Part shown: piece by piece, positions 22,077 to 32,232 of the stretch
How the letters are laid out: each line of letters starts with the position of its first letter
How positions within the stretch are numbered: the first letter of the stretch is position 1
Assembly (NCBI RefSeq): GCF_000226095.1
Contig: NC_016473.1
Location: forward strand, 3,472,001-3,536,000
Origin: Thermothelomyces thermophilus ATCC 42464
Lineage: Eukaryota; Ascomycota; Sordariomycetes; Sordariales; Chaetomiaceae
DNA length: 64,000 nucleotides
Reading direction: 5' to 3'
Made by a program: the position numbers and the translations under genes
Notes under the pieces: model-generated
What the model saw: only the letters and a program-made list of their open reading frames with translations
Databases searched by the model: none
Told to the model about the DNA's origin: nothing

Positions 22077-25000
22077 TCAGAACCGGAGATTCTGGAACCC
22101 GTGCTCCATGAACAGCTGCTCCATCTCGCGGAACCCCTTGAGGCGAGCGAGATCCTCGGGGGTGCGCCCGTTGCGATCCTTGATACCCAGGCGGGCGCCG
22201 GCGCGCAGCAGCTCCAGCGCAGCCTCAACGTGACCACCGTCGGCGGCCCAGTGCAGCGGGGTCCAACCGTTGGGCCCGGCGGCGTCGATGCCGCCGGCAA
22301 CGGTGGTGGCGGCGGCGGCAGAGGCGCTCAGCGAAGCGAGGTAGCGGACCGTGTCGGCGCTGCCGGTCCGCGCTGCCAGGTGCAGCGGCGTCCAGCCGGT
22401 GGAGTTGAGGGCGCCCACGTCGGCGCCCGCGCGCACCAGCATCTGCGCGATCTCGGCATGGCCCTTGTCGGCGGCGCAGTGCAGCGCCGTCCACGCCGTG
22501 ACCGGGCTGGCGGCGTCCGGGCGGGCCCCGTGGGCGAGCAGCACGCGCACCGCGTCCGGGTACCCCTCGCGCGCGGCCAGGCCCAGCGCCGTCAGGCCGT
22601 CGCCGCCGTCGACGCCCTCGCGCGTGTCCGGGTCCGCGTTGCGGTCCAGCAGCAGCTCGAGCACGTCGGCGTGCCCGTTGCTGGCCGCAGCAGTGAGCGG
22701 GGTCTGCCCGATATTGCTGCGCGAGTGCACCAGGGCGCCCCGCCGCAGCAGCTCCCGCGCGATCTCGAGGTGGCCGTGCAAGCAGGCCGAGTGCAGCGGG
22801 CACACGCCGCCGTCGTTGCGCGTGGCCACCGCGGCCCCGCGCGCCAGCAGCGAGCGGACCACGGCCAGGTGCCCGTTGCTGGCCGCGGCGTGGAGCGGCG
22901 TCCACTTGTTCCGGTTGGCCCGGTTGACATCCACGCGCGGCTGCTGCAGGATCAGGTCGACGACGGCGGCGTGCCCGTTGACGGCCGCCGAGTACAGCGC
23001 CGTGTCGCCGACCGCATCCGCGGCCGTCACGTCGGCGCCGTGCTGCAGGAGCGCCCGCACGACCTCGACTTGCCCTTCGTGCGCCGCAACCTCGAGCGGC
23101 AGGCGGCCCGTCGCCGTCGGGATCCGGATGTCCGCCCCCTGCGACAGCAGCAGCCTCGCCACGTCCAGGTGGCCCTGGTAGGCCGCCGCCCCCACGGGAG
23201 TCCACCCTTTCTTGGTGGCCGCGTTGGGATCCGCCCGGTGCTGGAGCAGCAGTTCTGCGGCCGCCGCGTGCCCGTTGTGAGCCGCCGACCAGAGGGCCGT
23301 CTCCCCGAGTTCGGTGCGGGCCGTTACGTCCGCCCCGCGCTCGAGCAGCGCCCTCACCACCTCCGTGTGGCCCTTGCTCGCGGCGAGCTCGAGCGCCGTG
23401 CGCCCGGTCGACGTCGCGGTCCGCGTGTCCGCGCCGTGCCACAGGAGCAGCCGGGCGATCTCTAGGTGGCCCTCCTCGGACGCCGCGGTCAGCGGAGCCC
23501 AGGCCTCGTCGCCGCCGGCTCGGTTGACGTCCGCCCCGTACTGGAGCAGCAGCCGGACGGCCTCGGTGTGGCCCTTGCGGGCGGCCGAGTGGAGGGGAGT
23601 CTGTCCCCACTGGCAGGGGGTGTCCAAGGGAGCAACCCCGTGCTGCAGCAGGACCCTCACGACCTCAGTCTTGCCGTGGAAAGCGGCAGTCCTCAGCGGC
23701 GTGCACCCATACTCGTTGGGAATGCTCTGATCCGCGCCGTGCTTCACGAGGTACTCCACGACGTGGGCGTGGCCCTCCTCGGCTGCGACGCCGAGGGGGG
23801 TCTGCCTCCGGGGCGCCCGCCTGTCGTCGATGTCGACGCCGTGCTCGACGAGCACCTGGACCGTGCTCAGGTGGCCGTTCTCGGCGGCCTTGTAGAGCGG
23901 GCTCTGTCCATCGACCGAGGGCACGCTTGGGTCGGCCCCGTAACGCAGCAGAATCAGGAGCGTCTCGGGCTGGCCCCAGCAGGCGGCGGCGCAGAGCGGG
24001 GTGAAGCCGTGCTCGTTGCCGGACGTGTAGTCGCCCCCGTGCTGGATGAGGTACTCGAGAATTTCGGCGTGCCCGCTGCACGCGGCCGAGTACGCCGGCG
24101 ACTGTCCGATCTCGCCCGTGACGTGCAGGTCCTCCCCGTTCGCGACGAGCCGCTTGATCGTGTCGAAGTCGCCCGTCCGCGCTGCGATGTGGTAAGCGGT
24201 CGGCCTGGGTCCGTCGCCGTAGCCGTCGTCGTAGTTGTCGTCATCCTCGCCAACATCATCAACTTCGCCCTCGAACTGCTGCGCGCCGCCAACGGCTTGC
24301 GCATACGACGGCGGAGGAAGTGATCCGTGGGCGTCCTCCTCTTCTGCGATCCAAGACGCTGGTCGCAACGCCGGGCTTGTCGCACCTCCGGATGCCGGCA
24401 GCGCAGGACTGCTCGGTGCGCTAATCGCGGCTGCCGGCGCAGGGGGCTGTAGATATGGCTGCTGCTGCTGTCCTCCCCATCCTCCCATAGATGGCTGCGG
24501 TGCCTGTGTGTATGGCCGTTGGTGTTGATGCCCAGCCGCGTATGCCTGGTATCCCGGGGAGTACGCCTGTGGTGGTTGCACTCCTGCGTACGGCTGTTGT
24601 CCGGGGTAGGTTTGTGTCTGTTGTGCTCCCAAATATGGTCGGTGAGTGGCTATTGGGGGTCGCTGCGCACCCTGAAACGGAGGCTGGGGGGAAGGAGGCT
24701 GATAGCCGACGGCTTGCTGTTGAGCCGGTGCCGGAGATGAGGCTATGAAGGAGTGGAATGACCGCGCAGCTGCGATAAGGTACTCTAACGTAATTTCCAG
24801 CTGCTTTCTCTCCTTCTCCTCGTCCGTTCCCACAAAGGACTCCTTACTTAACGACCCCTTGGCGGCAGCCAGGCTCTGGATATAGCCGTTGAGAGCAACA
24901 AGAGACGACTGCCGATCAGTGGAGCCGACGCATCTTGAGACGCCCGACCCCGTTAGAGAGAACGCAGCATGATTACGCCATTAGGCCGAGAGACGAGGCG

Positions 25001-25616
25001 GACATACATGGTCATCATGTTCGTGCCAATTCGAAAGGCTGTGTGGTGAGCTCTGATGCGCTCTTGGTACACGGCCAGGGCTCTGACCCGCAGACCAAAC
25101 TTGAATGCTCCCGAGTTGATACCGAGAAAGCCTCCCCTCTTGCCCACGCTCTCCAGAACGGGGATGAGCTTGCTCTTGACTGCCTGAAAGCTGACGTTGG
25201 CGCTTTCAAGGTTCTTCTGGACATTAGGCCACATGCCAAACCCGGCAGCCGGGTGCATCATGAGGGTAGGGCCATGCGTCTTCCAAACCTGCTGGATTTC
25301 CTCCAGCGAGGAGGCAACATAGGGCAGCTCCCGGTTGAGGCCTGAGAGGACCGAGTCTGAGTCCGGGATTTTGGAGGCGAGAATTCGGGCGCTGAGATTG
25401 ATAATCTGAGGTGGGAGTTAGCTAGGCTAACCAATTCCTGGGGCACAGTAAAAAGAAGCATTCCGGGAAAAAAGGGGGGAGGGGGGGTGTGAAAGGCAGA
25501 AGAGGGCTTAAGGAGGAAGAAATGGGAAAACGCGGGGGGGGGGGGGAGGGGGGGATTACCTCGTCACAACAAACCCGTAGTTGCCCTGCATGGGCTGCGA
25601 TGGACAAAGGATCCAT
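22077..25616 (-). CDS. STAND-like N-terminal domain plus ~21 ankyrin repeats
   Basis: Three exons: 25616-25560, 25405-25008, 24906-22077; in phase, 1094 residues. The start 'MDPLSIAAHAGQL' and the helical ~240 residues after it resemble the N-terminal domain of fungal STAND/NLR-type proteins. A Pro/Gln/Tyr-rich low-complexity linker follows (about residues 260-370), then about 21 ankyrin repeats from about residue 389 to the end, with 'TPLHSAARKGH' and 'TPLHAAASNGH' as typical units. No NACHT or NB-ARC P-loop is visible between them, so this is a receptor-like architecture without the nucleotide-binding switch. Likely cytosolic; a ligand- or protein-binding role is inferred. The first donor has an alternative (after codon 14); the second intron was set by phase and its GTATGT donor. 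The gene is very GC-rich, giving long false ORFs on the other strand. Confidence 0.75.
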
Positions 25617-26202
25617 GACAGAACTTGTAGATTCCAGTCCTCCCCTGCCCTTTGGGCGTGAGTTGTCGCTGAAAGCTCACGATTGACCGTACTGGTTCGC
25701 CCTTCAGCTGCTTTCATGGCGGGAAAAAAAAGTTCGGGCCGTGTTGGAAAAGGTGGGGACGAGCTGAAGGTTAGTCAAAGGTGTCGTCGCTCTATTTCCG
25801 TATACGGTGAGCACTGCGAAGGATTGAAATCACATGATGAAGCCGGGATATGATTGGTACCGCAGTTCACATTTCCTAGAGATGCTGAAGTTGTTCTTTG
25901 CCTTGACCTTCACGCCAACGACATATGGATGTGTAGGATGGAAAGTCCCCCTGATAGATCAGACACAATCAAAAACCCGGGTTTTCTGGCTCGTTCCACG
26001 TCCTCACTTTTCCGGCCCTGCCACACAATCGGGCAATGTAATCGGATCGGCATTGGCTAAGACTTCTTTCTCAGGATCAAACTCTCTCCACCGTAACCTG
26101 CCGGGACGCATCTGATAATTAATTATGGTCTCCTTTCATTCCGTGCCTAATTAGGTAGCCCAACGACACTCTCTTCTCCAGCATCCCCGGCTCCTCATTC
26201 CC
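25617..26202. promoter_or_regulatory. Upstream region of the ankyrin gene
   Basis: It lies between the ankyrin start and the 3' end of the next minus-strand gene. No coding signature is seen. A TAATTAATTA-type box lies near 26115. The G-rich runs at 25475-25556 fall inside the first intron of the ankyrin gene, not here. Confidence 0.4.
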
Positions 26203-26508
26203 TCACAGCTTAGACCCCTTCTTCCGCACCCCGCCGATGGGCCCGGCCCCGTCCCCGAGGCCGACCCAGACCCCTTTCTCCTCCCCCTTCTGGTTGGGGT
26301 CCGCCTCGAGCGACGAGCGCGGCACGCTGAGCTTGGTGCCGGTTCCGATGCCGTCGATCTGCTCCTGGCTCGGGCTCCCGAACTCGTCGTCCGGCTCGTC
26401 GCTGGTCTCGGCCTTGAGATCGACCGGGTCCCCGAGCTGCGACGGGTTGGCCGGCTTGTTGCCGCGAGCTTTTTCGGCGGCGATCTGGCGGAGCGGCTTA
26501 TATGGCAT
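26203..26508 (-). CDS. Small hypothetical protein, 101 residues
   Basis: Single-exon frame starting 'MPYKPLRQIAAEKARGNKP' and ending in a Gly/Lys-rich tail ('GPIGGVRKKGSKL'). Composition is hydrophilic and the centre acidic ('SDEPDDEF'), with no signal peptide or membrane segment. Third-position GC is high as in the genuine genes nearby, and the neat basic-acidic-basic layout looks like a real, mostly disordered protein. I do not recognise a family. Confidence 0.55.
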   Translation of the reverse strand: MPYKPLRQIAAEKARGNKPANPSQLGDPVDLKAETSDEPDDEFGSPSQEQIDGIGTGTKLSVPRSSLEADPNQKGEEKGVWVGLGDGAGPIGGVRKKGSKL

Positions 26509-27936
26509 TTTCTTATCCCCGAGTAGGTATCTTCGGTTCTTTCTTTGCTTTTTCTCAAGAGGGCTGGTAGTGTTGATTGTTTCAGGTGCCTATTTGATTC
26601 ACAACAATTGATATGCTAATTACTGAGTAGGGGAAGAGGAAAGCCTGCTGTATGCTTGGCGGGGTTGAATGAAAATGATCAGATACAAGGTGGTCTAAAT
26701 CAAAGTTGTTCTGCTTTACGTGTGACTACAGCCGAGAGGGGTGCGGGTGTAAGTGGGGTCTGATGTGAAAGGGATGACGTCTTCCACACACAAAATAGTT
26801 GGATAACTAACTGGGTGGTTTCTCCCAGACAGACAAGCTCGCGTGGTCCATGCGAAATGACTTTCACGTGTCAGCAACCAGGGTCTGGGACAGTTCCCTT
26901 CAACGGAACTCGTTCGTGATAATCTAGGTCCCAACTAGGCGCAAATGAAGAGATGACGGTGATTTAGTGATAATAAACACTTGACAGTTTGGTGTGATGA
27001 AAATCAGGCTATAGTGCAGAACGCGTGAGCAGAGAAGGGATTGGACGGCGAGAGGCCGTGGGATATTTGGAGGGATGGGTGCGAAAATGGAGAGTATGTT
27101 GTACTCCTGAATGGGTTGTTGTTGATATCCTCGTGCTCTCTCGCTTACTTATTAGCTTACAGATCAATGTGGCAAGTTACCGAGCGGCTAGACAGGCTCA
27201 TCTCGCGAATTCGAGAGATTCAGATGCCTTATATGAACGGGGCAAAGCCTGCTGATGTGCTTATTGTACGTTCTCCCTTCCTCTCCCTGTCTGCAAACCC
27301 TAAGAACGGCAGTTTGCACACGGTCTGGTCCTCCGGTGCTTTATAATGCGCTGGCTCGGCTTCTCGGTCGACTTTCCCCTCCAGATGAAGATGGACCCGG
27401 GGGCGATTGCGGTTTTAAGGTACGTAAGTTGGTGATCTCGTGTCTTCTTCCAAGCTATTGTATTGACATCAAATCACCTCCAAAAGCTACAAAAACTACA
27501 AGCCTGCCATCCATATCGGTGTAGCGCTCCCATTTACAGACGGGAGTGCGTGTCGGTAGACAACATTTCCCTTCCGTAGTCGCCCCACATCGGCAATGAA
27601 TTTCCCCATTGCGATTACCGCTGTTGCCCACGAGCCTGAGTTTGTCGAGGCATAATATGATTACAAGATCGGCAACGATCACAGGGATCCATACGATGGT
27701 CATAGCTGTAAAAGGGGTGGGCGGAACCGTATAGGACGCAGAATCTGAAGCCAAATATAATCCTTTGGCAGAGCGCTTTCTTTTAAAGAGGGGACACTGC
27801 TGGCCGAAGACGCGTAAAAGAACACGACAACGCGGTCGGCTATTTCCAAGACCACCAGTGGTAAGTGTGATTCGCGACGTATTGGGGAGGAGGAGGAGGA
27901 GGAGGAGGAGGAGGAGGAGGAGGACAAGGGCCGCCG
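26509..27936. other. 1.4 kb without a recognised gene
   Basis: Overlapping short frames occur on both strands. One minus-strand frame (about 27455-27754) could encode a hydrophobic helix, but it has no supporting motif. A trinucleotide GGA repeat at 27886-27923 abuts the gene fragment that follows. Confidence 0.4.
27886..27923 (+). repeat. GGA trinucleotide repeat
   Basis: About 12 GGA units in a row, directly upstream of the broken gene fragment at 27937. Confidence 0.9.
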
Positions 27937-28229
27937 CTGCTCGACCGCGTCTACCTACAGCTGTACGACGGCGGGGCGGCCAACTTCCCCGGCGCGTGGC
28001 AGGACTACCTGAGCGTGAAGGTGGTGCCCCTTCTGTGGGTCGTCACCGACTCGAAGCCGCGGTTCGGGCAGACGCCGGCGCAGGCGAGAGGGAGCGCTTC
28101 GCCCGCTGGAGCCGCGAGGACGGCGTCGCTGGCGGCGGGTACTGGAACGATTATTACGACATTGAGAAGATGGACTCATCCTACGCCAAGTACGGAGCCG
28201 TGTTGACGGACATTTTCCCATCGTCATGA
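27937..28229 (+). pseudogene. Fragment of a secreted-enzyme-like gene, broken
   Basis: The translation from 27937 reads 'LLDRVYLQLYDGG', 'WQDYLSVKVVPLLWVVTDSK' and 'RFGQTPAQAR'. After one frame change near 28090 it continues 'ERFARWSREDGVAGGGYWND' and 'SYAKYGAVLTDIFP', then a stop. The two parts read as one protein, and no intron fits the junction. 'DRVYLQLY' and 'GGGYWND' suggest the end of a TIM-barrel glycosidase-like fungal protein (GH18-like at best), but I cannot name the family firmly. No start or upstream part was found, so it is a 5'-truncated, frame-broken remnant about 97 codons long. A sequencing error at the frame change is possible but would not restore the missing front. Confidence 0.5.
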
Positions 28230-28574
28230 TGGGCGAGAGCTTGTGGAGGGTTCTCTACCTAATTACACCCAGCCATGACCCATGATTTAGGACTTTATGG
28301 GGTTGACAGTTTGCTGTGTTTTTTTTTTTTTTTTTTCCGTCCGTAAAAAAGCACAATCGGTCGATCTATGTAGTCGTTGTATCTATCTGTTTATATCATA
28401 CATGACTATTGCCATTAAGCTAGCCCCTGCTCTCCTAATAGACGATTGTGTGATTAAACCCAGGCGATGGCAACGCCTTACGCATAGGTATTACCATTAT
28501 TTCTTTTCAAGCATAATCAAGGTACGCAAGTCAGAAATCGTGTCGCCGTAATACTAACTCTGACTAGCCGTCTC
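28230..28574. other. Short gene-free stretch with T-run
   Basis: It includes a run of about 18 T at 28319-28336 and AT-rich sequence. No gene is seen. Confidence 0.4.
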
Positions 28575-29233
28575 TCACGCAATAGCGTCAATGTCAGTCG
28601 GCTTGAAGGTGCGGTTGACCTTGCCGCAGGTGATGGTCCGGCTCGAGTAGATCTCGCCCATCTGCCAATCCGGGTTCTCGTATTTCTCCTCGGTGCACGT
28701 CAGGTTGAAGGCGACCTGCCCGCGGCCGGTGAAGGTGATGCTGTATTCATCGTCAGCCCACAGAAGATGCTCTGGTCCAAACAAAACGACAGAGACGATA
28801 CTCACGGCCACTGAGGGTCCTTATCGTCGCACCTCCATGTCTGGTTGACGCGCAGCAGGTTGGCCGGCCGGTTGAAGTCGAACGTGGTCTTGCCGAGCCG
28901 CTCCGTGTCGTTGCACTTGTACTGGAAGTTGCCGTAGAAGAAGTCGCTAAGCTGGTTGCTGCTCGCCTCGCAGTGGGTCGTGGTCTGGTCCGCCGGGTTG
29001 ACCAGGTCGAACGAGACGTAGCCCCACGAGTTCTGGTGGGACGGGGTGCTGAAGATGTAGGACGCGTGGAAGTCAAAGGCCTTGGCCGTCCAGGCAAAGT
29101 TACCCCCAAACGACAAGTCGGTGCAGCCTGCCGGGGTCTTGGTGTCCTCCGCCCGCTTGGTGCCCGGAACCGGGGTGGCCGTTGATGTGAGGCCGAGGAG
29201 AGGTAGGAAAGCGAGGGAGGCGAGGAGTTGCAT
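28575..29233 (-). CDS. Small secreted protein, AA1-like domain family
   Basis: Two exons: 29233-28806 and 28740-28575; 197 residues. The intron (28805-28741) was set by phase: donor GTGAGT, branch GCTGAC and acceptor ACAG give 'DPQWPITFTGRGQVAFN'. The N-terminus 'MQLLASLAFLPLLGLTSTAT' is a signal peptide. The mature part has 'CTDLSFGGNFAWTAKAFDF', 'NSWGYVSFDLVNPA', 'YKCNDT' and several cysteines, as in the AA1-like (Alt a 1-related) secreted fungal proteins. Function of that family is unknown; some members are considered effectors or allergen-like. Potential N-glycosylation sites occur ('NQTW', 'NLTC', 'NRTF'). Confidence 0.75.
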
Positions 29234-31031
29234 CTCTGGTGGATGGTGTATTATTGTTTGTGCCGCGGTTTTGATGCGCTTCTGTAGGAACGGAAGTGGT
29301 CGTGAGGAGCTTGATTGATAGACGTGATAGTGATAGATTATGAGGGTCTGACTTGACTCGAGAAGCGCTGGAGGATGGCGTCAAAGATATAGTGAGTGCT
29401 CCGTGTCGATCTTCGCCGCACGGCGCAGTTCGCCAGGCTGTTGGATCCTTGCCGTCGAGATCGTCGGGGTGGGTGCGGATACCGAATCGAGGGTCTACAG
29501 TCCGCATAAAGGGAGGGCACTTTCGGTTAGTTATATTTACGGTTAGTTATATTTATCAACATATCGCATAATTAATACGCCATTTTGTCTCGCGCCGCCA
29601 CCCGAACCTGGGGTACCAAATACACTAGGATCACCATGGTGTTGTTTGCAGGGCAACTTCAGCCCGGATCGTGGCACGCATGGGTAGGCTGTGTCCCTGT
29701 GGGGATGCCATGCTGTGCGAACCACGCGATCATTGGTGGCACAGCCGACGGTTGTCGTATTCGATCGGGCCAAGCCACGGCCTTAAATTGCGGAAGGGGC
29801 TTCCGATTCTCTCGTGAAGCCGGCGGGCGCTGTGGGAGCGGTGAAACACGGTCACGAATTCGGATTCGGCCTAGGCCGCGACACTCGAAACAAAAGATGT
29901 GACCACTAATAAAAAATAACAAGTTTGATGTTTCTCTTTACACGTACCTGCCTACTACCTTATTATCGGCACAGAAAAAGCCAAAGTAACGAATTGTCAT
30001 CCGGCAGCCACCTCGTACGATCGGGTTTTCGGCCCCGTCGATGCCACCATATCCAGCCGGATCCCAGGGGTTTGCTGAACAAAAAAGCTCGTATTGCGCT
30101 GTCGACACGCGCGGGTGCGCTTGGCATCTCGTTCCTTCGAGTGCAAATCGGTAGGTAAAAATAGTCATGGGGATCGGCAAGAATGCTGGGTTCGGAATGC
30201 CGTGTTCGTGGGGAAAGAATGGGTTATGGTGGGGCCAAAGCCTAGTTAGTGGCTGGCGGCCGCCTGGCCCCTAAACGGGTGTTCGGGCTCGGGCGCCGTT
30301 CGTTCCTCCGTAGTTATTACTGGCCGGATTGGAACATTTCTCGACCATCCCAACGGTTTTTGTGGCTCGGCTGGTGACACGGACAGGCCGAAACAGCTTT
30401 CGGGGTTGCCGCGGCCTCTTCCAAAGCGATTGCTGGACGCAACGGGATATCCAGAACGGCGGCCCTCCAGCCGCAAGGAAACAAAAAAAAAAAAAATATC
30501 CACCTAGTTTGTTTGCGGTTCTCCCTTTCCCACTTTCGCTGTTGTCCTTTGGTAAGAGCGTCTGTCTCACAGAAACGAACCTAACTCGTTTTCCGATATT
30601 CTATAACCTCATCTACTGGAGGCCATGCAGCCCGCCAAAACTCGCGATCCTCGGCTACAACACCTTGAGATTCACAATAGCACAGGCCCTCGCTCGAGTG
30701 GTGCATGGACCGGCCGCCTCGAGTTGGGGCAGAAAAGTACATAATTACTCTATTATATTCAAATTCTCCTGCCCTACGAAACACGGTCTGGGACCTTCTA
30801 TGCCTGCTAACGGCCACTGACCTGCTGCATTCGAGTCTGCGTGGGTTCGACATCTCCCCCTCATTAGTGTAGTCCTTCCTCCACCGCTCAACCACCCAGA
30901 GTTTAGGCCTTCTCGTGCGACGGGTAGCCCGGCAGCGACTCGAGCCCTGTTGCATAATTAACATCACGTCAGTACTTAATTAATCCATTACATCACGCGC
31001 GAGCTCGTTGCGATGTGGTCGGCCGACGACG
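29234..31031. other. 1.8 kb without a recognised gene
   Basis: It holds the promoter of the AA1-like gene (above 29233) and the 3' end of the DUF1996 gene. Many overlapping frames exist; none shows a known motif. An A-run lies at about 30481-30496. TTAATTAAT-type boxes occur near 30975. Confidence 0.4.
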
Positions 31032-32232
31032 TCACTTACAGCCGTCGATGACCTCGTCCACGACGTTGGGAACGGAGCACTTGTTCATCTCGTCGATGCT
31101 CTGGGTCTTGAGGGTCGGGCAGTTGACGTAGCACGGCGAGTCCATGGCCCGCTGCAGCGCGTCGCCCTTCCAGCCGAACATGAAGTCGCCGTGCGAGCCG
31201 AAGCCGGTGCTGTTTATTGGTCGTCAGCATCTGGGCTTCCCGTTTCCTCCTCATGTTGGGGTCGTATATAAGAATAAATAGGGAAACATTGCCCAGTGGG
31301 AGGGAGGGGGATGTGCTTACGTGTCATCCATCGACCATACAAACGGCTGCGAGCCGTCCTCGGGCCACAGGTCCTTGCTGTTGAACTGGGACGTGTCCCA
31401 GATGGTCTCGTACATGAGCTGGGGCACGCGCACGGGGTGCGACGCCGGGCAGGGCCCGCCGCTCTCAAAAGTGCCCGTCTCCGGGTATGACATGTGGCTC
31501 ATGTGGTCCGGGCTGTCGAGGTTCTTGCCGTCCCAGCAGGTCGGGAAGCGGACGTTGGCCATTATGCCGGTCGGGCAGGGCTCCTTGGGGAAGTCCATGG
31601 TCTCGGGGAAGCGGGTGCTGAGGTCCTGCAGGCACGTGTAGGTGATCTGCCGGAACCGGTTGGCCTGCTCCTTGGTGCGGTACGACGCGTCGCCGATGAG
31701 CATGCGGAACCCCGTCTTGAAGGCCGTCACCTTGGACGTCTGCTCGTAGTTGGCCAGCGCGTCCTGCATGTAGTAGACCGTCATGCCGCCCTTCTGGCCG
31801 TCGAACCCGACGTTGGGTATCTGCGGCACCCGGTGGTACGAACCGTTGCGCGCCCGGAAGAAGAGCATGGCCGTCCAGTAGTTGGAGAAGTCTTCGCTGA
31901 ACTGGCACGTCGTGCACGTTGCCCGCTCCGCGATGTCGCCGCTCTCCGGGTCCATGGTGGCGTTGAAGGCGTTCTAAAACGTTAAGGGTTGTCATCCGCG
32001 TTGGTTAGTTCACGCTTTGTTTTTCCCCCTCTAATATTCAAACTATATCATCCTTCCCATGTAAGCATTTGTCTCTTGCACCGCCGATGATTTGTTGAAG
32101 ATGCGGAGATGGGTTGCTGCCGGGGGTAACGAGGGGATCCAGGCGCTCGACAACGAGCTGCGAGCAGCCGAACCGGATTAGGGCCGACGCCGGCGTCGCG
32201 AGCGCGACCGCCGTAAGCGACTTCATGCGCAT
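31032..32232 (-). CDS. Secreted DUF1996 protein
   Basis: Three exons: 32232-32080, 31973-31321, 31209-31032; 327 residues. The N-terminus 'MRMKSLTAVALATPASA' is a signal peptide, followed by the DUF1996 start 'RFGCSQLVVERLDPLVTPG'. Further family marks are 'CQFSEDFSNYWTAMLFF', 'NGSYHRVPQ', 'FPTCWDGKNLDSPDHMSHM' and 'TTGFGSHGDFMFGWKGDALQ'. DUF1996 proteins are secreted by many ascomycetes; the activity is not established. The first intron begins with GC, not GT: only a cut GGT/GCAAGA (intron 32079-31974) rejoins 'QQIIGG' to 'NAFNATMDPE' in frame, with an in-frame TAG just before the exon 2 start. An overlapping GT one base earlier would shift the frame. There is no CBM or GPI signal. Confidence 0.85.

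Noticed and set aside
22101-23610. Long open frames (over 450 codons) opposite to and in other frames of the ankyrin gene
   Set aside because: They mirror the GC-rich ankyrin codons; translations are Arg/Ala/Pro/Gly-rich with no motif.
18493-25616. Secondary-metabolite cluster around the DFR-like reductase
   Set aside because: Neighbours are a tRNA hydrolase and an ankyrin protein; no synthase, P450 or cluster regulator is nearby.
27455-27754. Minus-strand frame with a hydrophobic helix
   Set aside because: No ATG at the frame start, no conserved motif and poor codon pattern.
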